This document shows positions 1 through 8,881 of a DNA stretch of 32,026 bases, one piece after another. A program made the translations under genes and the position numbers. This DNA is from Mesostigma viride (Eukaryota; Streptophyta; Mesostigmatophyceae; Mesostigmatales; Mesostigmataceae). The notes under the pieces were generated by a model. It saw only the letters and a program-made list of their open reading frames with translations. It ran no database searches and was not told the origin of the DNA. Location of the stretch: positions 741,958 to 773,983 of the forward strand of contig RPFO01000089.1 in the NCBI GenBank assembly GCA_009746045.1, given 5' to 3'. The first letter of the stretch is position 1; every line of letters begins with the position of its first letter.

Positions 1-841
1 TGCTCGTTGTCGTTGCGGCGGCAGCCGCAGCTATGGGTGCTGCGGAGCAAAATCCCAAAAGCACTGGTTGCACTGGCCACTTGGCCAGTGGTGAGACTTC
101 CAGTTGTTAACCGGCCAGGCGTAGTTCCTCGCTCGGTTAACTAAAAGAAAAGAAAATGATTACCTCCGGTCCGCACCTTTTCCCCAGCTTGGGGTCTTTG
201 GTGGGCCGGATGCCGTGACAGGTGCTCAACTGTCGCTTGGTCGGCCCAGTGCGCGAGCTGGTGCTCCGTACCTGGGGATGCTTGCACCCCGGGTTGGAGC
301 CGGATGGCTGGCACTGGCGACCCGTGTCTCGGTCCGCGGCCTGCGGCTTTTTCTTCGGAAATTGCTGCTGGCCAGCAAACTTTGCAATTGCCTTCCGCCG
401 AGGGGGGGTGGTTGGGGCTGGGGACGGCGATGGGAAAAGCGCCTAAGCTAGAAATTTTTTCCCCACGCATAGAAACCTCGGGGGGGAATGCGGTCTTGGC
501 TGAACGGACTCTCGTTCAGCCAGGTGCCTGGGGCTGTGGCCTCGGGCATCCGGGCTGGCGGGGCCTGGGCTAGGTCCACATTTTTTCTCGAAGCACCCCG
601 GGTCTATGGGGAGACGGCCATAGCGGTACCGACTCGGGGCCCCGAGAGGGGTCATGATAGGCTGGCCGTGCGCAATCGCAGTGCAAATGCGCTGGGCCTT
701 TTTGGGCCTGGCCATGCATCCACAGCCGCCGGGCACACGCCTCCCGATGTGGGGGGGCTCCCGTTTTGCGGCAGGGCGGTCACTTGTGACAACGAGCAAG
801 GTGGAGTGCGGCTTCAAGGGAAAGCCAGGGCGGGGGTGATT

Positions 842-969
842 GGGCAACGTACTTCATGAAGGGCCTTGAACGGCGTGCCTCCGGGCATGTCAATTAGTGT
901 CACATGTATGCTTCCACTTATTGTTTTAATGAAGATGCTGGTTTTTGTGGGAGCTACGTGGGACATGAA
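842..969. repeat. direct repeat, copy 1 (128 bp)
   Basis: These 128 bases are identical to 1422-1549, 580 bp to the right in the same orientation. Similarity stops abruptly at both ends. On the minus strand both copies keep the same open frame, reading IFIKTISG followed by a short beta-strand-like stretch and MPGGTPFKALHEV, which resembles the first ~30 residues of ubiquitin. The perfect identity argues for a recent duplication. I do not know whether it belongs to a transposon or to a duplicated exon. Confidence 0.9.
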
Positions 970-1421
970 TCGGGGTTCTTTGAACGGAGTTTCTTCTATA
1001 CGTGAATGCGGGAACAAGAGGCCGCTGGATGAGCGGCTTATAGGTCGTAGTGTTTACTCGTAGCTGTTTGGCTAGAGCTTTTGTGATTAGTAGATGCAAT
1101 ATAGTGCATGGTTGAAAAATGAATTAAATAAAATGTGCGTTCCGCGCTTGGGTTGATTATACCCGGGCGGAACGGGGCGTGAGGTGCAGTGCCCCTGAAA
1201 AGAACAACCTACGCATTATTTAATACTAGCCGTGCAGATTCGGGATATTCTACCCCCGGTCTGTACGGTTAGCGTCTTACTAGCATCCACTAAACATAAG
1301 GGTTTAATGACGTCAGTTAGCTAGGGATAAGGGAGGTTTTGCGACTAAAAGCCGCTCTGGCTGGTTTTGTCGGCCTCTTTCTTTGCTCCCCCCCCACCCA
1401 CCCGTGTCTTGGTTGCCTCTA

Positions 1422-1549
1422 GGGCAACGTACTTCATGAAGGGCCTTGAACGGCGTGCCTCCGGGCATGTCAATTAGTGTCACATGTATGCTTCCACTTA
1501 TTGTTTTAATGAAGATGCTGGTTTTTGTGGGAGCTACGTGGGACATGAA
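1422..1549. repeat. direct repeat, copy 2 (128 bp)
   Basis: Second identical copy of the 842-969 repeat. It lies about 100 bp beyond the 3' end of the minus-strand LINE coding remnant that starts at 1647, so it could sit in or next to that element's 3' flank. There are no TG...CA ends or adjacent primer site that would make the pair an LTR pair. Confidence 0.9.
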
Positions 1550-1646
1550 ATGGGTATTAGTTTATTTCCATATAACAGTTAAGGTGACCCAGGTATGCCA
1601 AAAATAGCCTGAAATGCCTAGTTATGCCTAAATTGGGGTGCCCGCA

Positions 1647-2588
1647 TTAATAAGGCGCGCCCTGCGACCAAGGTAGCCATTGTACTGTAGATATATCGTC
1701 ATCCGGCATAAGTGTAAAGACCTGGTTCATGCCCATGAGTGCATGGAAGACTTCCAGTGGGCTGGGGGTGTCATTGTTAGGGCCCGGGTCCCATACTTTG
1801 TGTTGTTCCGTCGCCAGGAGCCAGTAACGACGCATAGCCAGGTTCCAAGAGGAGATAAACCGGCGGACCACGGCACCTCTCGTGTACGCGGCACGTAACG
1901 TGAATACGGTCTCGTTGCGAACTTGCCATATGGTGTGAAGCATCGTCGTGCGTAGCCATATCCATGCCATCTGGTTGGCTGTGAGGCTCGCGTCCCGTAA
2001 TCCCGTGATGCCGAAAATAACCGTAGATAGTGTGACGGTGGTGGGGGGAGCTGTAATAGCCATCCACTTGGCCCATATACCCAGCAGCCATTGCCAAACC
2101 CCTGCGAGTTGGCAGTCCAGAAATCTGTGCTCAATTGTTTCATCTGGAAAGTTGCATAAGCACGCCGCCGCGTGGGAGTACCGGTGGTGCAATTGGGAAT
2201 TGACCCCGATGGCCCGATGCATAAGCAGGTGCTGGACGTCGGTGGCCCGTTTGTCAACCAATGGGTGATCAACTGCCAAGGTAATGTTCTTGATCCAGGT
2301 GTAGCCCGGCCACTCGGGGTGCCAGCGCAGGCGACCCGGGTGCATCCTATGATTTTTATGTAGAAGTAGCCGGTATCCCCAGTCTGCCGTGTACTCGAAA
2401 AGGCACTTCGTCATGGGGGTGCCGCCAGATGTGAGGACCCACCCAAATTCTAGCGGGTCTAGAGCAAGCGTGTCCAGTCGCCCCTTGCCAACATGTAGCC
2501 ATGTGGTGTCGCGTATCACTGTGGTGGGGTCCAGGGTAACATGCACGCCTGTGACAGTGACCACGGGACCACTCGAATGCGGTGACAT
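1647..2588 (-). pseudogene. LINE ORF2 C-terminal region with zinc-knuckle (zf-RVT type)
   Basis: This 313-codon frame overlaps the reverse transcriptase frame by about 70 bp and is its C-terminal continuation after another frameshift (about 2570). It contains HRYSHAAACLC...CNFPDETIEHRFLDC followed by a Trp-rich stretch. This is the pattern of the zinc-binding motif that closes many plant- and protist-type LINE ORF2 proteins. No RNase H domain is evident. The stop at 1647-1649 is probably the natural ORF2 end because no LINE-like sequence follows it. Confidence 0.75.
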
Positions 2589-4800
2589 TGAAATGCTGGA
2601 ATGTAGGCGTACGATGTAATCAATTTGCCGAGAAGTCCTTGACCGTCGGGTGTCTCCTGGAGCAATTGTATGGTAACGCCCGTCGACGCGACCGCAACGA
2701 TGCAGCCCTTATGTACGGACGTGTCGCGATCCGGGTAATAGCTCACCCATTCCCCGACTTGTAGGGGTTTGCGTGGGGTTGTCATGAGGGTATGCCATCC
2801 TGCGGGAATTGCTTGTAGAAGGTTGTCCCAAGCTGGTCGGCTGGGCATGTTTGCGATCCACGCACTGATTTCCGTGTATGTTAGGAGGCGATATCGGTCA
2901 CCGTCAGCCGCGTATAAATCGATGATTCGCGTAACCGGCGGGTTGGCCGTCAAAAAGCCCTCATATGGGTTGCGGCCGCTTAAAACACCAAACACATTAT
3001 GCTCACTATCGCGCAGCAAATCATTGAAATATAATGGTTGGCGTGCCACCTCTTCCCGCGTGGTAGGGTGAGCAATTCTGTCCGGTTTTAGGTTCTTATA
3101 ACCTTTCCACATACGTGCCCAGTACCATGATAAGCCTTTATACGAAGTGAGCGCACATGTAAGTATTGCTGCCCCCAAGTGCCATGATGTACCATTGTTG
3201 TGGGTATAGGTTGTGGCGAAAGCTTCTTGTGCCAACATACAACCAGGGTGTGCGTTTACGCCTATGAAAGCGGTTAGGATCTGTTTGGTGTACACTGACC
3301 ATAAGCGCCACTCCATATTATGTAAGCCCAAGCCTCCTTGAACCCATGGCATATAGGACATGTCCCGATCGATCCATCCCGGCACCGTGTGTGTTATGAT
3401 ACCCTGCTGTTTCCAAACAAAATTGCTGCCGATTCGTTGGATGATCTTGGTGGTGTACTCGTTAGGTGGGTGACCTTGGCAGTAGTAGAGCACTTTGGAG
3501 AATAACATTTGGTTGGTGAGGAGGACCCTGCCCCGTAGGCTGAGACGGGGAACCGCTGCCCATCTTGATGCCGCTTGGAGCATGCCTGTGAGTTTGCCAC
3601 TGTGTGTTGTGTTGTCATACAAAAAGGTGGGGTGTTCAGCAAGACGTCCATCCATAGTGCAGCCGATAGGGCAGTTGTGTAATAGGTGGTGACCGTCTGG
3701 CTGGACCCATGTCACAGGCAGATTAGGGAGTGATAAGCGGGGGGAGGATCCTCTCCCGATGTGCAGCCCCGTGGACTTTTGCACGTTACACCGCTGTTGA
3801 GAGGCCATAGAGTATGTCGTGATATTCTCCATGATAGCATGCACATCGGTAGTGGAGGTACAGACATTAGTGGTGTCATCAACATAAGCAGTTTGGAACA
3901 AACCTCGCGGTTTACCTTGGATGGGGAAGCCCCTGATCCTGTTGTCGCGAGCGTGCAAAAAGAACAGCCCGGCATGCGCAAGAAGAAACAGGAGCGGGGA
4001 CATGCAGTCGCCTTGTGGGAGTGACCTAGAGCTAGTGCCTGTGCGTGAGAAGTGCCCGTTTAGGAGTAGGGTCCATGAGAGCGATTTAATCATACCGATG
4101 GTGACATGCGTGAAAGTGCCCCAAATCCGAAACCGCGCAATGTCTTCTCGAGGTAGTCCCAACACATGCGGTCAAAAGCTTTTTTGAAATCCCAAATAGT
4201 ATGATGCCGAGTATGTTGTGGCGCCACGCTTTTTCCACTATGTCCATAAGCATGGTAATGCTATCGTTTATGTGTAGGTTAGCGCGGAAGCCGACTTGTT
4301 CCGGACCGATTAGGTCGTCGAGTACTGTGTAAATGCGTAGTTGTAGTATTTTACTGATGATTTTGTACGCAACCGTGAGTAGTCGTATGGGACGGTAGTT
4401 TTGCCATTGAGTTTTAGACCCCTTTTTAAATATGAGGATTAGTGCGGTTTCTGCCCAGTTGCCAGGGACGATACCTGTGCGCCATACTTCGAGGACGCAT
4501 TTGTAAAAGCCGGCAGAAAGGTCGGGCCAAAACTTCCTCCAAAATTCTACAGGGATGCCGTCCACGCCGGGTGCACTGCCGAGTTTGATTTTGAGCATAG
4601 CAGCCTGTGTCTCAGCTTGTGTGGGTGTCTGATCTAGTTCTTGCTGCTGCGTGGTGGTGAGGCGCCGTGGTATCGCCTGAAGGACTTGGTGGATAGCTTG
4701 AGGTGCTTGAGGGTGCGGTTTACTTCGGAATAGCTTCGTAAAATATTGATGACCGCTGTTTAGTATGGAATGGGTGTCGGTGTGGATGCCCTGGTCGTCG
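2516..4800 (-). pseudogene. LINE reverse transcriptase domain, frameshifted
   Basis: The N-terminal fingers lie in 4598-4180 (SAPGVDGIPVEFW, FKKGSKTQWQNYRPI, GPEQVGFR). The motif A region (DFKKAFDR) sits at about 4180-4150 in a different frame. The palm continues in 4165-2516 with LPQGDCMSPLLF and the catalytic YVDD at 3886-3875. Two frame changes occur within about 60 bp near 4180-4130. The thumb/connection region carries LSLRGRVLLTNQMLFSKVLYY and GGLGLHNMEW, typical of L1-like ORF2. The catalytic palm is readable but no single frame spans it, so this copy cannot make active enzyme. Close to its end (about 2760-2650) is a VGEWVSYYPDRD segment not usual for LINEs. Confidence 0.87.
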
Positions 4801-4813
4801 TGAATTTCAGTTA

Positions 4814-5768
4814 TCAGCGTGTGTGTTCGTTGCTTGGGAGGAGTGCAAAATATTCTTTATTCATTTTTTCCCCCGTTGTGTGCCACCAAAGGTTTTCCGC
4901 ATCTATGGCGTTAGCGTGTCTTTCGTATCGCAGTTTGTCCAAGGCTAGCTGGGCTTGTTGCATTTTCGCCATGTCATAAGTAGTGAGTGTTTGCTTAAGT
5001 TGTAGACGGTTGACAATACGTTCGTAACATCGGTATTCATGGCCTTTCTGTTGTCTAAGCTCAGCAGTGTATTTCTTGGAAAGTTGCAATACATGTTGTA
5101 GGCCGGCTTGCATCCATCGACAATGATCGGTATAGTGAGGGATGCTGGCCACCCACTCTCGCCAAAAAGCTTTTACTTGAGCCGTGAATGTTTGATCCCT
5201 CAATAAGTCTCGGTTGAAGCGGGGGATACCGGGTCCCCGCGTCGGTGGGGTGTGGTGCGTTAAGGTGATAATACAAGGGTAGTGGTCCGAAAGAGTGATA
5301 GAGCGATCTACCCTAGCATGACATACAAGGTCCGCCCAAGCGTGCGTGGCATAGATTCTGTCTAGACGGCGTGTGATGCGGTGACCGTCGCGTGTTGCAA
5401 GCCAAGTGTGGTCGTTGTCCCTGGAGCGCAGTAGGTCGTGTAGGTTAAGCTCTAGTAGCTGTTCGTGAAAGGGGTTTGTACGTGATTGAGGGTGCGCCGC
5501 CATGTCTAGATTGAAATCACCCATCAATATGACCTCCAGGCCGTGGGAAATAATGGCGTGGATCATCTGAAACATGTCTTTGAAAAAATTATGTTGTTCA
5601 GCTGGGTCGGTTGGGGCGTAAATTGAAAGAAGGTACCCCTACTTGCTACCCCAGGTGATGTGCTGTCGTACCCAGCGTCCTTGCCATTGAGCCGCCGCCG
5701 TATCTACCGGTTGGGACCAAGTGTGGCAGGTGAGGTGTGAGGAAGCCGTTTTACGGTATGTGAGCCTC
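4814..5768 (-). pseudogene. LINE endonuclease domain (APE type), truncated
   Basis: The longest open piece runs 5575-4814. It shows the endonuclease/exonuclease/phosphatase motifs GDFN (residues 19-22 of that piece, about 5521-5510), RLDRIY (70-75) and LSDHYP (95-100, about 5293-5276). These are metal-binding and catalytic segments of the nuclease that nicks target DNA for target-primed reverse transcription. Upstream, the same frame continues through SIYAPTDPAEQ to an in-frame TAG at 5639-5641 and beyond it to HTWSQPVDT, so that stop is a mutation. The N-terminal catalytic part is missing. Near 4840 the frame shifts, after which a continuous linker leads into the reverse transcriptase. Confidence 0.85.
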
Positions 5769-5769
5769 A

Positions 5770-5778
5770 TAATTATTT
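5770..5778. repeat. target-site duplication, left
   Basis: TAATTATTT directly precedes the left TIR and is repeated exactly after the right TIR. Confidence 0.85.
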
Positions 5779-5900
5779 GGGCTTTTGACAGATCTGTAAA
5801 GTTAGGGCCCGAAAAATACAGATGGCTAGGCGTATATGCAGATCTGTTTTTTTATTACAGATCTGTACGTAAACTCCGACGTAATGCCTTTACGTCTTCG
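5779..5900 (+). repeat. left terminal inverted repeat
   Basis: 122-bp TIR. It contains three copies of the palindromic octamer CAGATCTG, one near the outer end, one central and one before the inner third; they are candidates for transposase binding sites. Inverted match to 8329-8450, ending inward at TTACGTCTTCG. Confidence 0.9.
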
Positions 5901-6717
5901 GGGGTCGAGGTGCAGGCCGTGTTCACTTGTTCAGTACCTGGAAGCAAAATTCAGCCATGGCTACTGTACGAAAGCTAGAGGAATGTCAGCCGTATGACCT
6001 GCACACGAGGGTAATTAAGAAATCAAGCCGAAGTTAATCCTGCATCTTAGCGAGCAGAATAATTGCAAACACAACAGCAATTGTGCGACAGACCAAACAA
6101 TAATGCCGCGTGCACTAGGCTCTGTATTCTGGTCACACCCATGTGCATTTGCTGCATTGGATTAGGCGCCATTACGAACTGAGTCGAGGGAAAACGCGAG
6201 GAGCGCCATCTAAGCAGTTGCTTGTCATGTCTATACGCCCGGGCATCTTATTATCTGTCTACCATGCACGCATTTTCCTTGGACGAATCAAACAGCTTTT
6301 GACATTTTAATGGCGACATTGAAGTCCGGCCACGACAATATAGCGCTGCTCAGAGCTTCGTTGCCGAGAAAGATGTGCTTTGTCCGGGCCGATAATGTAA
6401 CTCTGCATAGACCCCGGTAGCTTTCAGCATGCGCATATTGCTTGAGGTAAGCGAGCCACGACGCCTGCAGGTGCTCCTGCCGAGGTGGAGACCTCCGAGA
6501 GCACGTGGATTAGGCTCATGCGTCAAAGCAGCATCGACCTTCATTCTCCTGGTGTGGAAGGTCATTTTTCAGGATTAACATATCTGAATGTTGATGGCCT
6601 GTGCATTTTCTGTCAATTGAGCAGCGATTGAAACCATGAGCCATGCAAGTGTAAGGTGCAGAATTCAGTTGATGAACCCAAGCCGGTAATGTGCAGAATT
6701 GATGAACCCAAGTTATA

Positions 6718-6965
6718 TGTGCAGATGCACACGCACACACGCACACATGCACACATGCACACACGCACACATGCACACATGCACACATGCACACATGCAC
6801 ACATGCACACACCCACGTGCGCACATGCACGCTAACACATGCGCACACACTAACACACACATCGTCGTCAGAACACACATGCACACAAATGTGCACACAC
6901 CCACGAGCACACGTGCACATGCATACAATCCCACACAAACACAGGCAGACTTGCACACATGCGCC
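6718..6965. repeat. degenerate CACATG/CACACG minisatellite
   Basis: Imperfect tandem runs of GCACACAT, GCACACAC and related units inside the DNA transposon. Open frames rich in His/Thr or Cys/Val on both strands here are by-products of the repeat. Alternating purine-pyrimidine runs of this kind can adopt Z-DNA. Confidence 0.85.
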
Positions 6966-7024
6966 ACATACATTAATCCATCACCAATAAACTGGTTGCT
7001 TGGACCCAACGACCTTCTTACTCG

Positions 7025-7165
7025 CCTGTCCACCCAACGTTCTGCCCATCCTCCCGCCTGCCCGCCTGCATGTCTGCCACCCGCCTACTGCCCACCCATC
7101 TGTCAGCCTGTCTGCCTGCTTGTGTGCATGCCTGCGGGCCTGCATGTGCACCTGCGCCCATGCAC
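7025..7165. repeat. degenerate CTGC/CCTG-rich tract
   Basis: Imperfect repetition of units such as CCCGCCTGC and CTGTCTGCCTG. Low complexity with no coding signal; it lies inside the DNA transposon next to the CA-rich tract. Confidence 0.6.
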
Positions 7166-8328
7166 CTGTTATGCCCCCATGGCACGTATATGCAGCCTAG
7201 CTAGTTGAGTGTCTCTTTGCACGCGCACATGGGTGGCTACATGGGCATTTGCCTGTGTCTTGGGCTGGGGGGTTGGGCTGATTAGTTCAAGAGTGGGCGG
7301 GAAGACGGTGGTATAATTGGGTGGGTAGGGACGGAGTGGATGGATGATTGGGGGGGCTGGATGCGGGTGGGACTCAAGTTCGTGTAAAGTCCAAAGTTGC
7401 CTGTAGCATCAGCAAAAATAAGCGAGAAAGCAGCCTAAATTCAAGGAGCCTACTTGTTGTAACATGTGCCAAACTGCAATTAATGGTTGCAGGCTCACAA
7501 GCTGCCAGCTTCATAACGCAAATGGAATGAATTGCATGGTTACAGGACAAGCGTGTGGTTGGAAATCTTACAATGCCTGGCAACGTCTCTTTCATGTGCC
7601 CACTGAGAACCGCTGTTCAACACAGGAAGGCTTTGGCAAGCAACGAGCTTCGGCCAGGGCCTTCATTGCAAGGAAGCGTGTGTGAAGCAATAACGTCAGG
7701 ATTTACAAGCAGAAACTATACCTAACTTTGCGACCTTCATGCAGTATGTCATGTGCATGGCTATGTAGTATGTGCCAACAATCACAACGAAAAAGTGCGA
7801 AATTGCAAACATTGCCATGGAAGGGCAGGAGCCACGCACGCAGCAAATTAAAACGGTTCGTGAACCAATCTGTCGGGCATAAAGGCAGCAAAGTCTGGCC
7901 AGCAATAATGCAGTGCGATGCGAGAAAAACTCGGTAACTATGGGCAGGCAGGCGCAGCTCGTCCTCAGCAGTGCTATCTAACGTGACGGCGCCTTATTTC
8001 CGCGTGCACGGTGCCGAACATGGCACTGGCCTGATTCCAGTTGCAGCAACGCCAGATGCCTTCCCGTCATAGAGCAGAGGCTTCACGTACGTCGACATCG
8101 TTGCCTACCAATCGTAATGCTTCCCGTGATAATGCACTCGCGTCCGAACAAAATGTCGAGAAAGCAAACAATCTACACGCGATAAAACTGGGCTGCTAGC
8201 TTTTCAGGACTGGTTTTACCATGCCTTAAAATTCCATTAGCTTACTTTTAAAACCATGGCTGACTAATTTTGGCTAATTTTCAGGTATTTGTGCCGCACC
8301 GCCCGCATGCATGGCCCGGGACGAGTCT

Positions 8329-8450
8329 CGAAGACGTAAGGGCATTACGTCGGAGTTTACGTACAGATCTGGAATAAAAAAACAGATCTGCATATACGCC
8401 TAGCCATCTGTATTTTTCGGGCCCTAACTTTTCAGATCTGTCAAAAGCTC
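8329..8450 (-). repeat. right terminal inverted repeat
   Basis: Inverted copy of 5779-5900 with 4 substitutions by eye. All three CAGATCTG octamers are kept. Confidence 0.9.
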
Positions 8451-8459
8451 TAATTATTT
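8451..8459. repeat. target-site duplication, right
   Basis: Exact TAATTATTT matching 5770-5778. Confidence 0.85.
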
Positions 8460-8881
8460 AGTATTCCTACCAATGCGGGCGGTGTACACTGTACTACTGT
8501 AACTACTATGTACCGTTGCTTACGAACGTAGCACGTACGTGCAATTTGGTCGGTACGCCGGCGCGGGAATAAACTCAACTCAACTCAAACGTGTAATTGG
8601 AATGCGATGGATACCGGTAATAAATTGCCATGGCAGAACCAGACCACTAAGAAAAATCAATAACGAATGCCCAACAGTTGCGAATGTATGAGCCCCGACG
8701 TGATGAGTATTGCTTATGCATAGTGGCTTACATTTGTTGCGATTGAAAACTGGACCTTATCAGACCACTTCTGCTTCCGTGTGTAACCAGATAAGCCCCT
8801 TTCAACCTCAAGCCTCCATCGCAATCATAATGCGATGACCATCCGAGGACGTACTTTCTAGCGGGATGTGAAAAAGGGGAA
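8460..8881. other. upstream region of the spliced gene
   Basis: No gene seen. Contains a short run of ACTCA units near 8575-8587. It is the interval between the DNA transposon and the predicted start codon at 8882, so the gene's promoter and 5' UTR should lie here. I cannot pick out a TATA box with confidence. Confidence 0.4.

Larger units (their letters stand above)
1..1646. other. no gene recognised; contains a 128-bp direct repeat
   Basis: I see no gene with a convincing family match here. Several overlapping open frames of 60-134 codons occur on both strands between 141 and 1063, but they overlap in competing frames, are rich in Gly/Pro/Arg as expected of GC-rich chance frames, and show no motif I recognise. 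The only clear structure is the direct repeat listed separately. The left half (1-840) is GC-rich; 1070-1330 is more AT-rich. Confidence 0.5.
1647..5768 (-). mobile_element. degenerate L1-like non-LTR retrotransposon (ORF2 remnant)
   Basis: Read on the minus strand, this is one ORF2 polyprotein: apurinic-type endonuclease (5768-4830), linker, reverse transcriptase (4800 to about 3200), connection region, and a zinc-knuckle C-terminus (to 1647). It is spread over several frames, with an in-frame TAG at 5639-5641 and frame changes near 4840, 4180, 4140 and 2570, so it is inactive. Order and motifs fit L1-like elements. No ORF1, poly(A) tail or target duplication could be identified. Coding similarity stops at the boundary of the DNA transposon at 5779, so the 5' part is truncated or displaced. 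Confidence 0.85.
5779..8450. mobile_element. non-autonomous DNA transposon with 122-bp TIRs (Mutator-like form)
   Basis: 5779-5900 and 8329-8450 are inverted copies, 122 bp each with 4 mismatches by my count (about 97%). The outer ends begin GRGCTTTTGACAGATCTG. Immediately outside, TAATTATTT is present on both sides (5770-5778 and 8451-8459), a 9-bp target-site duplication. Long TIRs with a 9-bp duplication are the usual signature of MULE elements; an 8-bp reading would fit hAT. The 2.4-kb interior holds degenerate CA-rich and CTGC-rich tracts but no transposase-like frame, so it would depend on an enzyme made elsewhere. The near-identical TIRs suggest a fairly recent insertion. It abuts the LINE remnant on its left. 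Confidence 0.85.

Noticed and set aside
842-1549. The 128-bp direct repeats as a pair of LTRs
   Set aside because: No TG...CA ends, no primer-binding site or polypurine tract, and only 452 bp between them.
6516-7208. Open frames rich in Cys/Val or His/Thr on both strands
   Set aside because: Translations of the CA-rich minisatellite; every frame gives a repetitive peptide.
5640-8600. DNA transposon inserted inside the LINE endonuclease, with the missing N-terminus at 8460 onward
   Set aside because: Joining the flanks gives no endonuclease-like sequence to the right of 8460 in the expected frame; the boundary coincidence is noted but not claimed.
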